64,000 nucleotides of DNA, taken from positions 248,001 to 312,000 of the forward strand of contig NZ_JNXE01000004.1 in NCBI RefSeq assembly GCF_000716605.1. Direction: 5' to 3'. Made by a program: the position numbers and the translations under genes. This DNA comes from Streptomyces sp. NRRL F-525 (GTDB lineage: Bacteria; Actinomycetota; Actinomycetes; Streptomycetales; Streptomycetaceae). The notes beneath the pieces were generated by a model. It was not told where the DNA came from. It ran no database searches and saw nothing but the letters and a program-made list of their open reading frames with translations. This document shows, piece after piece, positions 54,101-63,329 of the stretch (positions are counted from its first letter, which is position 1; each line of letters begins with the position of its first letter).

Positions 54101-57076
54101 ATGACCGTTCCGTCCGGGAAGCCGTGGCTGGTGCGCGGTGGGACGGCTGTCGGTGATTGTCCGGTCGGTCGCGAGCGGGAGTTGGACGAGGGGCACGGTC
54201 TGCTGGCGGACAAGGACGGGCCGCGACTTGTCCTGGTCCGGGGTGAACGGGGCTCCGGGCGCACGGTGTTCATGAACGCGATCGCCCAACGACTGCGCAG
54301 GGACGGGGAGTTGGTGCGCTCCGTGAGCTGCGTTCCCGGTGACGGTGCGCGGCCCTTTCTGTTGGCGCTGCGGCTCGTCATGGTGCTGGAGGAGCGTCGG
54401 CCCGCGGAGGCGTTGCGTGCGGCCGGGCGGCGCGACGGGGCGGTGATGGCCGTACTGCTGCGCGCCGCTCTGGCGCGGGCCGTGTCGGTGGTCGTGGTGC
54501 TGGACGACCTTCAGTACGCCGACGCCGAATCGCTGGCCCTGCTCGGCGGGACGGACTTCACCGGGGTGGCGTCCGGTGTGCGGCTGTTGGCCTCGGCCGT
54601 GGGGTGCGGCGGAAGTGCATCCGGTGCCGGGAGGGTCGTAGACGAGAGCCAGGTCTTATGGCGGGACCGTGTCGGTCGAACCGTGGATGCGCTGGCCGCC
54701 GCTCAGGGGGCTCGCGCGATCGTGCTGACGCGCCTCGGGGTCGAGCAGACCGTCGCCATGGTGGCGCGGCGGTTGGGGGCGACCCCGGACACCGGTCTCG
54801 TCCGGCGCGTGCGCGCCCTTACCCACGGGCTGCCCGGGGCGGTCGACGCCCTGCTCACCGGGTGGACACGGCAAGGGGCGATCAAGGTCGCGGACGGCCA
54901 TGCCTTCGTCGGGGCGCGGGCGCCGACGCCGGTGCTGTCGGACGGCGACCGGTTCATCCGGGCGCTGGACGTGCTGGGCGAACCGTGCCGCACGGTGGCG
55001 GGCGCCCTCAGTGTCCTGTGGCCCCTCGGCGCGCGGGTCGTGGCGCTGATCGCGGGGTCGGTCGGGCTGTCCGTCAGCGAAGTCCGGGCCGCCGTAGGGG
55101 ACTTGGCCGGTGCGGGGATCGTCGAGGAGTTGCCCGGGGCCGACGGCGGTACGGCACGAGGGTGGACGTTCGGGGTTCCGCTGGTGGCGCATGCGCTCCG
55201 CGAGCGGCTCGGGCCGTTGGAGCGCAGTCGGCTGTCGGCGTCCGCCGTGGAGACACTGTGGGCGGACGAGGACGCGGGGGCGAGACCGCCGACGATCGTC
55301 GGGCTCGACGAGGCGGACGTGGTGGCCTACCGGGCGGATCGGATCGCGGAAGCGGGGACTCTGGTCGAACGGGGCCGTGCGGTAAGGGAGTTGACGGCCG
55401 CGGCGGAGCGTCTGCATCCCGACTCCGAGGGCAGGGGAGTGCTCCGTTGGTGCCAGGCGGCAGGCCACCTTGTCGAGCGTCCCGCCGACCGGGTCCCGGC
55501 CCTTCAGCGGTACGCCGTCGCCGCCTACTTCGCCGGGGACTTCCGGACCGCGCGGACCATCGCCGAGTCGATCCTGCGCGACCGCCCGGACATTCTCGGT
55601 CGGCTCGAACTCCAGGAGACCGCCACCCTGTTCACCGTGGCGACGGCCAACGACCTTGACTGGCGGGCACTTTCGCGACTGGCCACGGAACAGAGGTGGG
55701 ACGAACTGCGATTGCCGCTCCTGGCCGCCACCACCGGCCGGGCGCTGGCCCTGTGTCTGCTGGCGAGATGGCGTGAGGCGCTGGACCTCTTGGTACGGAC
55801 CGAACCGGTATGGAACACCGACGTCCGTGCCGCCGCCAACCCCGGCAGTTTCCGGGCCGCGGCGGAACTGGCGCTGGGCCGGCCGGAGCGGTTCAGACGC
55901 TCACTGGCCCTTCCGGAAGCGCCGCACATCGGCCCCGACCACGCGTACACACTGACCGTCGCGAAGTTCGACGAGTTGCTCAACGGCGGCGACCTGCACG
56001 CGGGCGAGACCCTCCTCGCGGCTCAGGGCCTGGCCCCTCAACTCCTGCCCCGGCACAGCCAGTTCCTCCGGCACCACCTCCGGGGCGAGTGGGACGAGGC
56101 GCTGGAACCGGCCCGCTGGATGCTGGCGAACAACGGGATCCACACGGCGGCGATCGACCACTACGTGGTTCCCGCGCGGACCGCGGCGATCCTCCTCGCC
56201 CGGGGCCGCGTCACGAGCGCCCGCCGCCTGATCGACAGCGTGCGCGCCGAGGGGGAGGGCCCGCCGGAGTACTCACTGGACGCATGCGAAGCGGAGCTGC
56301 TGCGGACCCTCGGTGATCCGGCCGGCGCCGAGAAGACGCTGCGGCGCGGACTGGAGGCGGCGGAGGCGCACGGGCAGATCGCCGGTACCGACGAACTCTG
56401 GGCCTCCCTCGTCGAGTTGCTCGCGGCATCGGGGTGCACGGCCGAGGCGGTCACCTGCCTTCAACGCCTGGAACGGATCTCCGACCGGACGGGCTCCGGA
56501 CGGACCCGGCTCAGGTATCTCACGGCATCGGCCCGGGTCCTGCGGCCGGACCGTCCCGTCACCGCCGGGGAGAACGCGCGGGAGGCCGTCGTACTGGCCC
56601 GCTCGCGCAGCCAGCCGTTCGAGACGGCGGTGACCCTCGTCGCCGCCGTCGGCGCGGGCGGCGGCCCACCCGCACTGCTGCGCGAGGCGTACGAACTCTT
56701 CGGTGAGAGCGGTGCCGTACTGGAGCGGTTCCACACCCGGGCCGCCCTGCGCGCGGCCGGGATCAGCGTGCCCGGCCGGCGGCAAGCCACCGTCGAGAGC
56801 GAGCAGTTGCTCGCGACCCTGATCGCTGAAGGCCTGACCAACCGGCAGATCGCCACGGTGCTGCGGCTCACCGAGGACGCGGTCGCCAACCGGCTGTCCC
56901 GGCTGTTCGCCCGCACGGGACTGCGGTCCCGAACGGAAGTGGTGACAGCCGTCCTCACCGGCTCGGCACCGGGGCGTGAGGCGGCGGGACGGTTCCGCAG
57001 GCATCCTCGTCGTCCCGATCAGGGAGATCAGGAGGACGGTCACGGGACAGGGTCCGGCGCCTGCTCGCCGAGGTAG
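54101..57076 (+). CDS. LAL-type LuxR regulator with degenerate P-loop and a TTA codon
   Basis: This protein of about 991 residues has the AAA-middle-HTH plan. Its Walker A reads GERGSGRT (residues 48-55), with Arg in place of the invariant Lys, while Walker B VVVVLDDLQYAD is kept. ATP binding is thus probably weakened. The C-terminal HTH is LLATLIAEGLTNRQIATVLR followed by LTEDAVANRLSRLFARTGL, close to that of the divergent LAL. Codon 186 is TTA (54656-54658), so expression should depend on the bldA tRNA. ATG 54101 is a working start; ATG 54080 is possible. Its 3' end overlaps the convergent LivF-type gene by 37 bp. Confidence 0.88.
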   Translation: MTVPSGKPWLVRGGTAVGDCPVGRERELDEGHGLLADKDGPRLVLVRGERGSGRTVFMNAIAQRLRRDGELVRSVSCVPGDGARPFLLALRLVMVLEERRPAEALRAAGRRDGAVMAVLLRAALARAVSVVVVLDDLQYADAESLALLGGTDFTGVASGVRLLASAVGCGGSASGAGRVVDESQVLWRDRVGRTVDALAAAQGARAIVLTRLGVEQTVAMVARRLGATPDTGLVRRVRALTHGLPGAVDALLTGWTRQGAIKVADGHAFVGARAPTPVLSDGDRFIRALDVLGEPCRTVAGALSVLWPLGARVVALIAGSVGLSVSEVRAAVGDLAGAGIVEELPGADGGTARGWTFGVPLVAHALRERLGPLERSRLSASAVETLWADEDAGARPPTIVGLDEADVVAYRADRIAEAGTLVERGRAVRELTAAAERLHPDSEGRGVLRWCQAAGHLVERPADRVPALQRYAVAAYFAGDFRTARTIAESILRDRPDILGRLELQETATLFTVATANDLDWRALSRLATEQRWDELRLPLLAATTGRALALCLLARWREALDLLVRTEPVWNTDVRAAANPGSFRAAAELALGRPERFRRSLALPEAPHIGPDHAYTLTVAKFDELLNGGDLHAGETLLAAQGLAPQLLPRHSQFLRHHLRGEWDEALEPARWMLANNGIHTAAIDHYVVPARTAAILLARGRVTSARRLIDSVRAEGEGPPEYSLDACEAELLRTLGDPAGAEKTLRRGLEAAEAHGQIAGTDELWASLVELLAASGCTAEAVTCLQRLERISDRTGSGRTRLRYLTASARVLRPDRPVTAGENAREAVVLARSRSQPFETAVTLVAAVGAGGGPPALLREAYELFGESGAVLERFHTRAALRAAGISVPGRRQATVESEQLLATLIAEGLTNRQIATVLRLTEDAVANRLSRLFARTGLRSRTEVVTAVLTGSAPGREAAGRFRRHPRRPDQGDQEDGHGTGSGACSPR

Positions 57077-57771
57077 GCGCGCTCCAGCAGACCGGGATCG
57101 GCCGCGAGCCTCGCGGCGGACCCGCTCAACACCGTTTCCCCGTGCACCAGGACCACCGCCCGGTCCGCCACGTCGAGGGCCAGCCGGACATGCTGCTCGA
57201 CCAGCACGACCGCCGTGCCCCTGTCCTCGGCGATCCGCCGGACGACCGGCAGCAGTTCCTCGACGATCACCGGGGCCAGCCCCATGCTCAACTCGTCGAC
57301 GAGCAGCACCCGGGGGTCCTGGATCATGGCCCGGCCCAGCGCCAGCATCTGCTGCTCCCCGCCGGAGAGCATCCCGGCCGCGACCTTCAGCCGTTTTCCC
57401 AGTGCCGGGAAGAAGTCGAGCACTTGGTCCACGGTGCTGCCGCGACGCCGCCGGGCGAGCGTCAGGTTGTCCCGCACGGTGAGCTGGGTGAACAGCGACC
57501 GGTCGTCGGGTACGAGGACCAGTCCCCGTCGGGCGGCCTCACGCGCCCGCCTGCTACGGATCGCCCGGCCGTCGAGCGTTACGGACCCGTCGAGGCGAGG
57601 CAGCAGTCCGGCGAGGGTCATCAACAGGGTTGTCTTTCCAGCTCCGTTGGGTCCCAGCAGGGCGGTGACCTCGCCGGGGAGCAGTGTGAGGTCGAAGCCG
57701 CGCACCACCGGGCGTCCCTTGGAGTAGCCCGCGTCCACGCCCTCGCACGTCAGCAGTTCCTGCCTGGTCAC
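57040..57771 (-). CDS. ABC transporter ATP-binding protein, LivF type
   Basis: This ATPase of about 243 residues is of the branched-chain amino-acid (HAAT/LIV) class. Walker A is GPNGAGKT, signature LSGGEQQ, Walker B VLLVDELSMGLAP, and switch His in LVEQHV. The LSMGLAP form and length are typical of LivF. The GTG start overlaps the stop of the upstream fusion gene, so it is translated with it. It pairs with the LivG domain in the fusion. Confidence 0.93.
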   Translation of the reverse strand: MTRQELLTCEGVDAGYSKGRPVVRGFDLTLLPGEVTALLGPNGAGKTTLLMTLAGLLPRLDGSVTLDGRAIRSRRAREAARRGLVLVPDDRSLFTQLTVRDNLTLARRRRGSTVDQVLDFFPALGKRLKVAAGMLSGGEQQMLALGRAMIQDPRVLLVDELSMGLAPVIVEELLPVVRRIAEDRGTAVVLVEQHVRLALDVADRAVVLVHGETVLSGSAARLAADPGLLERAYLGEQAPDPVP

Positions 57772-60548
57772 TGGACGACCTCCCCGCGTACCTGGTCCGT
57801 ATCGACGTGCGTCGCACCGAGGTAGGCGGTGGCGACCCGTGGATCTGCCTTGATCTCGGCGGGAGTTCCGTCCGCGATGACCTTTCCGATGTCCAGGACG
57901 ACGATGCGGTCGCACACGTCGAGCACCAGCCCCATGTCGTGGTCGATGAGCAGGACCGTCACGCCGTCGGCCCGTACGGCTCGCAGTCGGTCGCCCAGCC
58001 AGCGGCTCTCGGTGCTGTCCAGGCCGGCCGCGGGCTCGTCGAGCAGCAGCATCCGGGGCCGTCCTGCCAGGGCGCGCGCGATGGACACCAACTGCCGTCT
58101 GCCCTGGGACAGTTCGCGCGCCGGCTGGGCCCGGAAGCGGCTCAGGTGCAGCGTCTCGAACAGGCGGTTCCGCAGCTCCACCCCTTGCACGGTGCCGACA
58201 TGGTCGCCGCCGTGCAGGGCCGCCGCCTCCCCGACCAGGACGTTCTCCTCCACGCTGAGGTCCTCGTAGAGCTCGATGCCCTGGAAGGTGCGCCCGAGGC
58301 CCGCCCGGCCCCGCTGGTGCGGCCTCAGCGACGAGATCACCCGGCCGTCGAACTCGACTGTTCCCGTACTGCGGCTATACCCGCTGATCGCGTCGAGGAG
58401 GGTGGTCTTCCCGGCACCGTTCGGGCCGATCACGCCCACGATCTCGCCCGAGCGCACCTCGAAGGAGACCGCGTCCACGGCCACCACACCGCCGTAGCGC
58501 ACCCCCACATCGCGCACCGCGAGGACCACCTCGCCCGGATCGGGGACCGGTGGGCGAGCGGCCGGCGCGGTCTCGGTGAGACCGTCGGTGTCCGCGTCGT
58601 CGGCGGTGGCCGGGCGGCGTCCGCGCCGTAGCCGGGCCGTCAGTTCGTGCGCCGGGCCGACGACGCCCTCGGGGTTCGTGATCACGGTGAGGACGAGACC
58701 GACGCCCATGATCACGTCGTACCACTCGCCGATCGACAGGGCCCGGTCCAGGAGGACGGGCAGCAGACCGCCGGCGCCCATCACCCCCGCGACCAGACCG
58801 CCGGACAACGAGGTGATGCCGGCCAGGTAAGCGGTCGCGAACAGGCCGAGACCGCCGATCGCGGTGAACATCTCGGCGTCGGCGACGGTCTGTTGGTAGC
58901 CGAGCAGGGCGCCGCCGAGCCCGGCGACGAACGCCCCGATCGCGAAGGCCACGATCTTCGTACGGGCCACGTCGATCCCCGCGGCCGCGGCCGACCGCTC
59001 GTTGGCGCGCACGGCGAGCATCGCGGCGCCGAGCCTGCTGCGGCGCAGCCGTGCCACACCCAGGCCGACGACCAGCAGCACCACCAGACACAGCAACGCG
59101 AACGGGATGCGCGGATAGTCGTCGCCCGATCCGATCCCCAGGTCGATCCCGAACAGGCGGGGCGAGGGCACCTTCGAGCCGCCCAGGCCGCCGTTGAACT
59201 GGGTGTTGCGGAACCAGAAGGCCTCCAGGGCCACCGCGAGCGCGACCGTGACCACCGCCGCCGGCAGGCCGCGGATCCGCAGCGCGGGCAGCCCGATCAC
59301 CACCCCGATCACCGTCGCCGCCAAGGCCGCCAGCAACGGGGCGAACGGAAAGGGGACACCCCATTCGACGCTCAGCCTGCTCAGGCTGAACGCGCCGACC
59401 CCGGCCAGGGTCAGCTGCGCCAGCGAGATCTGCCCGGCGAACCCGGTGACGACCACCAGCGACAGCGAGATCACCGCCAGGGTCAGCGAGGTGATCACCG
59501 CCGCGCGGATGCTTCCGGTGGTGGCGAAGAGGACGATGACACCGAGGGCCGTACTCACGACGGCCGGGATCAGGACGCGGTCGGGCCGTGGCGCCCGGCC
59601 CAAGGCTTGTTGGATCAGCGAGCCACGGGTGGGCAGCGGCCGGCCGCGGACCACGAGGTAGGCCAGGATGACGGCCAGCGGCACCAGTTGGGCCAGCCCG
59701 GCCTGGGGCAGCCACGACCATTTCCCTTGCAGGAACTGCAGTTCCGACTGGAGCATCCCGATGACCAGACCGGCTCCCACGGCCGGGATCAGCGCCGTGA
59801 AGTTGCCGACCAGGGCCGCCGCCAGGGCCGGCACGATGAACAGCGTGTAGGAGACCGGGACCAACGGCACGATGGGCGCGATCAGGATGCCGGACAGACC
59901 GGCGACGGCCGAGCTGAGCGCCCAGTTCGCCACCGCGATCCGCTCCGGCGACAACCCGCTGACCAGCGCGCCCTTCTCCGACTCCGCCGCCGCCCGGGCC
60001 GTCAGACCGAACCGGGTCAGCCGGAACACCAGCGCCAGGACGACGGTCAGTACGACGATCACCGCCGCGAACCACAGCCGGTCGCCGGGGATGAGTGAAC
60101 CGCCCCAGGACACCGGGTCGTTGGGCAGGATGGCCCTGACCGACACCGCCCCCGTACCCACCGACGCGGCGAGCACGGCCTGGATCACCAGCATCACCCC
60201 GATCGAGGCGACGGCCTTCGCCACCGGCGGCGCGGTCCGCAGCGGCCGGAACACCAGCCCGTACAGCGCGACCCCCAACAGGGCAGCCAGGACAAGGGAG
60301 ATGACCACCGCGGGGAAGAGGCCGAGCGGACCGCCGAGCCCGATCTTCTTGTCCACGCCCGGCAGCGGCACCAGCAACTCGCCCTGGCGCAGGAACGCGT
60401 AGGTGTACGCGCTGTACAACGCGACCGCCCCGGTGGCGAAGTTGACGATCCCGGAACTGCGGAAGGTGAGCACGAGTGCCAGCGCGAGCGCGCCGAACAC
60501 CGCACCGCTTCCCAGTCCCAGCAACAGAAACACGACGTACTGGCTCAT
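57768..60548 (-). CDS. Fused LivH-LivM-LivG: two permeases and an ATPase in one protein
   Basis: This 926-residue protein contains three normally separate LIV/HAAT transporter subunits. Residues 1-300 are a LivH-like permease (LTFRSSGIVNFATGAVALYS). Residues about 325-630 are a LivM-like permease (VVTGFAGQISLAQLTLAGVGAF and VRANERSAAAAGID). Residues about 675-926 are a LivG-like ATPase with Walker A GPNGAGKT (708-715), signature LSQGRRQ (813-819) and Walker B LLLDEPAAGLD (834-844). A Pro/Ala/Asp-rich linker at 635-672 joins membrane and ATPase parts. No internal stop or frame change is seen. Upstream lies the binding protein, downstream LivF. Substrate: an amino acid, amide, short organic acid or aromatic acid. 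Confidence 0.93.
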   Translation of the reverse strand: MSQYVVFLLLGLGSGAVFGALALALVLTFRSSGIVNFATGAVALYSAYTYAFLRQGELLVPLPGVDKKIGLGGPLGLFPAVVISLVLAALLGVALYGLVFRPLRTAPPVAKAVASIGVMLVIQAVLAASVGTGAVSVRAILPNDPVSWGGSLIPGDRLWFAAVIVVLTVVLALVFRLTRFGLTARAAAESEKGALVSGLSPERIAVANWALSSAVAGLSGILIAPIVPLVPVSYTLFIVPALAAALVGNFTALIPAVGAGLVIGMLQSELQFLQGKWSWLPQAGLAQLVPLAVILAYLVVRGRPLPTRGSLIQQALGRAPRPDRVLIPAVVSTALGVIVLFATTGSIRAAVITSLTLAVISLSLVVVTGFAGQISLAQLTLAGVGAFSLSRLSVEWGVPFPFAPLLAALAATVIGVVIGLPALRIRGLPAAVVTVALAVALEAFWFRNTQFNGGLGGSKVPSPRLFGIDLGIGSGDDYPRIPFALLCLVVLLVVGLGVARLRRSRLGAAMLAVRANERSAAAAGIDVARTKIVAFAIGAFVAGLGGALLGYQQTVADAEMFTAIGGLGLFATAYLAGITSLSGGLVAGVMGAGGLLPVLLDRALSIGEWYDVIMGVGLVLTVITNPEGVVGPAHELTARLRRGRRPATADDADTDGLTETAPAARPPVPDPGEVVLAVRDVGVRYGGVVAVDAVSFEVRSGEIVGVIGPNGAGKTTLLDAISGYSRSTGTVEFDGRVISSLRPHQRGRAGLGRTFQGIELYEDLSVEENVLVGEAAALHGGDHVGTVQGVELRNRLFETLHLSRFRAQPARELSQGRRQLVSIARALAGRPRMLLLDEPAAGLDSTESRWLGDRLRAVRADGVTVLLIDHDMGLVLDVCDRIVVLDIGKVIADGTPAEIKADPRVATAYLGATHVDTDQVRGEVVQ

Positions 60549-60578
60549 CGGTGAGACCGTCCCTTCCGGCTGCCGCGT

Positions 60579-61853
60579 CTACCGTGCGAACAACGGGCTG
60601 GGATCGACGACCCGCATCTGTCCCAACTTCCCGTCGGACACCGTGCCGGTGACCTCCTTGGCCGAGCAGGCCGACGGCAGCCCCGGTACCGCCTTGGCGT
60701 CGCAGGTGAAGGTGATGCCGTGGCCGGCGGGGAGGACGATGTTCTTCGCCGAGTGCAGCGCGGCGGTGATCGTCTTCGGGGTGACCGTGCCCGTCAGGCC
60801 GTGCAGGGCGCGCACCAGGGCGAGCACGCCCTGGTAGCCGATCGCCGCGTATCCCGTGGCCGAGGTGCCGGGGCTGTACTCCTTCATCACCTGGCGGTAG
60901 AGCTGGGCTTCGAGGTCGTCGCTTGCCACGTCGAAACTGCTGAAGACCTGCACGCCGTCCATGCCCGCGCCCACGGCCGAGACGACCTCGGGGGACACAC
61001 ACGACTGGACGGTCATCCGGGCGATGCCGGCGCCGAGCGTGCCCATCGCCTGGAGCACCGAGGTGCACACCGTCGGATCCGCTACGACGGCGACGGCATC
61101 GGGCTTGTTCTGTAGCGCGGCGCTCACCTGCGGAGACGCGTCCGGTGTGCCCGCGGCCACCGTCACGATCTGCAGGCCGACCCCGGCTCTGGCGAAGACA
61201 GGTTTGCCGATGGCCTCGATGCCGCTCACCGCGGCCGGCGCGTCGATCACGAACGCGGCGACCTTCTTGTACCCCTTGTCCTTGGCGTACGCGGCCATCG
61301 ACGTCATGGTCGTCGGGAAACCGCCGGTCCAGGAGAAGGCGTTGGCGGTGGTGCCCTCGGAGTTGCTGGCGGCGATGGCGGTCGTCCAGGGGATGCCGGC
61401 CTGGGTGACGATCGGCACCATGGAGTCGCCGAGGCCGCTGCTGGTCAGGACGACCGCGTCGACCTTCTGCTCGACCATTTGGTTCGCGCAGTCCCGCGCG
61501 GTCGCCGGTTCCTCCTTGGTCTTGCAGATCACGAACTCGATCGGCCTGCCGGCGATTCCGCCGAGGTCGGCGTTGGCGTACTTCATGGCGGCCTGGGCGG
61601 CTTCCCTGGTCTCGGGCTGGCTGATCGCGGAGCCGCCCTCGTTGGTGATGAGGCCGATCCTGACCGGCGCGCCGGTGGCCTTCTTCCCGGGGAAGGCGCC
61701 GGCCAGCGCGGCCGGTATCTTCGTGCTGCCCGCGGCGGCGGTCGTGCTGTCACCGCCGCTGCCGCATCCCGCGAGCAGGACCGCGGTCGACACCAGCGCG
61801 ACCGACGCTCGTGACCGGGGTGAGGAGAAGGCTCGTCCGACCGACTCGATCAT
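60579..61853 (-). CDS. ABC transporter substrate-binding lipoprotein, LivK type
   Basis: This periplasmic-binding-fold protein of about 424 residues is of the Peripla_BP_6 class. A lipoprotein signal ends VLLAGCGSGG. The mature part has VRIGLITNEGGSAI, then NADLGGIAGRPIEFVICKTK and VVLTSSGLGDSMVPIVTQAG. ATG 61853 (MIESVGRA) gives a proper signal length; the longer frame upstream is Arg-rich and not family-like. It delivers ligand to the fused permease encoded 30 bp downstream. Aromatic acids and amides are also carried by this family, not only amino acids. Confidence 0.92.
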   Translation of the reverse strand: MIESVGRAFSSPRSRASVALVSTAVLLAGCGSGGDSTTAAAGSTKIPAALAGAFPGKKATGAPVRIGLITNEGGSAISQPETREAAQAAMKYANADLGGIAGRPIEFVICKTKEEPATARDCANQMVEQKVDAVVLTSSGLGDSMVPIVTQAGIPWTTAIAASNSEGTTANAFSWTGGFPTTMTSMAAYAKDKGYKKVAAFVIDAPAAVSGIEAIGKPVFARAGVGLQIVTVAAGTPDASPQVSAALQNKPDAVAVVADPTVCTSVLQAMGTLGAGIARMTVQSCVSPEVVSAVGAGMDGVQVFSSFDVASDDLEAQLYRQVMKEYSPGTSATGYAAIGYQGVLALVRALHGLTGTVTPKTITAALHSAKNIVLPAGHGITFTCDAKAVPGLPSACSAKEVTGTVSDGKLGQMRVVDPSPLFAR

Positions 61854-62013
61854 GTCTGCGTCCCAACGTGTCGGCGAGTGCCCGGCACTCGCTGCGATCA
61901 GCGACCGGCCGCGCCGTGGGCCGAAGCCGCGGCGGCGCCGCCGTCCGAGAAAGTGAAGAGAGAGCCGCGAGCGGGGGCCGAACGGCACGAAGGCCGGGCG
62001 CGCCGCGGCAGAC

Positions 62014-62029
62014 CATGCCGGTCGGCATG
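62014..62029 (-). promoter_or_regulatory. Palindrome upstream of the LIV-type operon
   Basis: CATGCCG-GT-CGGCATG is a perfect 7-bp-arm palindrome 160 bp upstream of the binding-protein start. It is a candidate operator; the cognate regulator is not visible. Confidence 0.45.
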
Positions 62030-62177
62030 CCGAGGACTTCACGACCGGCGACGAGAGGGACCTTGCTCCGATGAAGGGGAGAGGGGCGGCCCATCCTCGT
62101 GAGCAGCGGCCGCTGGCAAGAAGAGTATCCGTAATTCAAGCCTGCTGGAATGGGTCGTACGGGACTTGTCCAAGCAG

Positions 62178-62218
62178 TCGGCCCCTCTTCCGGCATCGCG
62201 CCAGGAATGAGGGGCCGA
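62178..62218 (-). terminator. Terminator hairpin after the cupin gene
   Basis: TCGGCCCCTC (62178-62187) and GAGGGGCCGA (62209-62218) form a perfect 10-bp stem with a 21-nt loop, beginning 18 bp beyond the stop of the minus-strand cupin gene. Confidence 0.55.
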
Positions 62219-62235
62219 AATAGGCGGGTGTGCTG

Positions 62236-62703
62236 TCAGTGACCGCGATGGACCCAGCCCGCGTCGTGCCAGTAGGTCTCGAGGTTCGCCATCGGCTCCG
62301 GCCAGGTCTCGACGTAGGTGACGCCCTCGGGACCGGCCGTCATGAGGTAGGGGGTTCCGGCCTCGCTGATCCAGAACTCGCCCGGACCGACGGTCCGGCT
62401 GCCCTCCTCCCCGTCCTTGCCCCAGGCGACATGGAACGCGCCGCCGAAGACGATGATCAACTCGTCGAGGTTGTGGTGGTGGCGGGGGACCGCGAAGCCC
62501 GGTGCGCACCGCAGGCCGTTCAGGTTGAACGACGGGTCCACCTTCGTCGACCACCACATGTTCCCTTTGAAGGTCTGCTCCATGTCGACCGGAGCGTCGG
62601 CCAGGAGACCGCCCTCGTGCCACAGATACGTGGGAGCGGACTGGTCGACCGGCAGCTCGATCCAGCCCTCGTCCGACAGCAGATTGAAGAACTCGATTCC
62701 CAT
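62236..62703 (-). CDS. Single-domain cupin protein
   Basis: This 155-residue cupin has the first metal motif in PRHHHNLDELIIVFGGAFHV (GxHxH-type ligands in HHH, then Glu) and the second motif region RTVGPGEFWISEAGTPYLMTAGPEG followed by TYVETW. About half of its sequence matches the divergent cupin gene next to it, including EGGLLADAPVDM, VPRHHHN and YWHDAGWV. It may be a dioxygenase or isomerase of the RmlC-like fold. ATG 62703 starts at MGIEFFNLL. Function is unknown. Confidence 0.82.
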   Translation of the reverse strand: MGIEFFNLLSDEGWIELPVDQSAPTYLWHEGGLLADAPVDMEQTFKGNMWWSTKVDPSFNLNGLRCAPGFAVPRHHHNLDELIIVFGGAFHVAWGKDGEEGSRTVGPGEFWISEAGTPYLMTAGPEGVTYVETWPEPMANLETYWHDAGWVHRGH

Positions 62704-62802
62704 GCCCCGATAGTGGGGACCGGGCCGGGAGGTGTCATACGTGAATCCCGATGAGCGGAACCTCTCCACGACACCGCATCCGGGCGTGCGTACGGTCGCC
62801 GC

Positions 62803-63273
62803 GTGACTCTTACATTCGGTGATCTGGTGGAAGACGCGGACTGGGTTCCGATGGGCCTGGAGCAGCAGGGCCATCCCCAGTACTTCTGGAACGACGGCGG
62901 CCTGCTGCGGGACGCGCCCGTGGACTTCGCGGCGACGTTCGACGGGGCGATGTGGGTGACCACCAAACCCATCGACGTACCGCACTTCAACCGCAACCCG
63001 CTGCGCGTACGCCCGGACTTCACGGTGCCCCGGCACCACCACAACGTCGACGAGATGCTCTTCGTCTTCGCCGGCGAGTACCACATCGAGCACTACGAGT
63101 CGGGCGAGCCGCAGACTGTGCGGGTCGGCCCGGGGGACGTCTTCCTCAGCCGGGCCGGCACGCCGTACACGATGACGGCGGGACCCGAGGGCGTCACCTA
63201 CATCGAGACCTGGCCCAAGCCGGTGCGGGAGCTGGAGACGTACTGGCACGACGTCGGCTGGGTCCGGCGGTAG
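62803..63273 (+). CDS. Single-domain cupin protein, paralogue of the divergent cupin
   Basis: This 156-residue cupin has PRHHHNVDEMLFVFAGEYHI and RVGPGDVFLSRAGTPYTMTAGPEG, with the same plan as its neighbour and the shared ending ETYWHDVGWVRR. The GTG at 62803 has no Shine-Dalgarno. TACGGT ends 6 bp before it with a GACA-type -35 about 17 bp further up, so the message is probably leaderless. The two paralogues may form a heterodimer or act on related substrates of the adjacent oxygenase pathway. Confidence 0.82.
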   Translation: MTLTFGDLVEDADWVPMGLEQQGHPQYFWNDGGLLRDAPVDFAATFDGAMWVTTKPIDVPHFNRNPLRVRPDFTVPRHHHNVDEMLFVFAGEYHIEHYESGEPQTVRVGPGDVFLSRAGTPYTMTAGPEGVTYIETWPKPVRELETYWHDVGWVRR

Positions 63274-63329
63274 GCCCTCGACATGATCGTGTCCCGGCCC
63301 CTGGGGGCCGGGACCACGGATCGGACGGG

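Larger units (their letters stand above)
61854..62235. other. Intergenic region of 382 bp with palindrome and terminator
   Basis: No gene is supported. It contains a 16-bp palindrome (62014-62029) probably belonging to the control region of the transporter operon and a terminator-like hairpin (62178-62218) behind the cupin gene. Confidence 0.55.

Noticed and set aside
58375..61068. 897-residue open frame on the minus strand in another phase
   Set aside because: Frame-shifted shadow of the fused Liv gene; Arg/Gly/Pro-rich and without domains.
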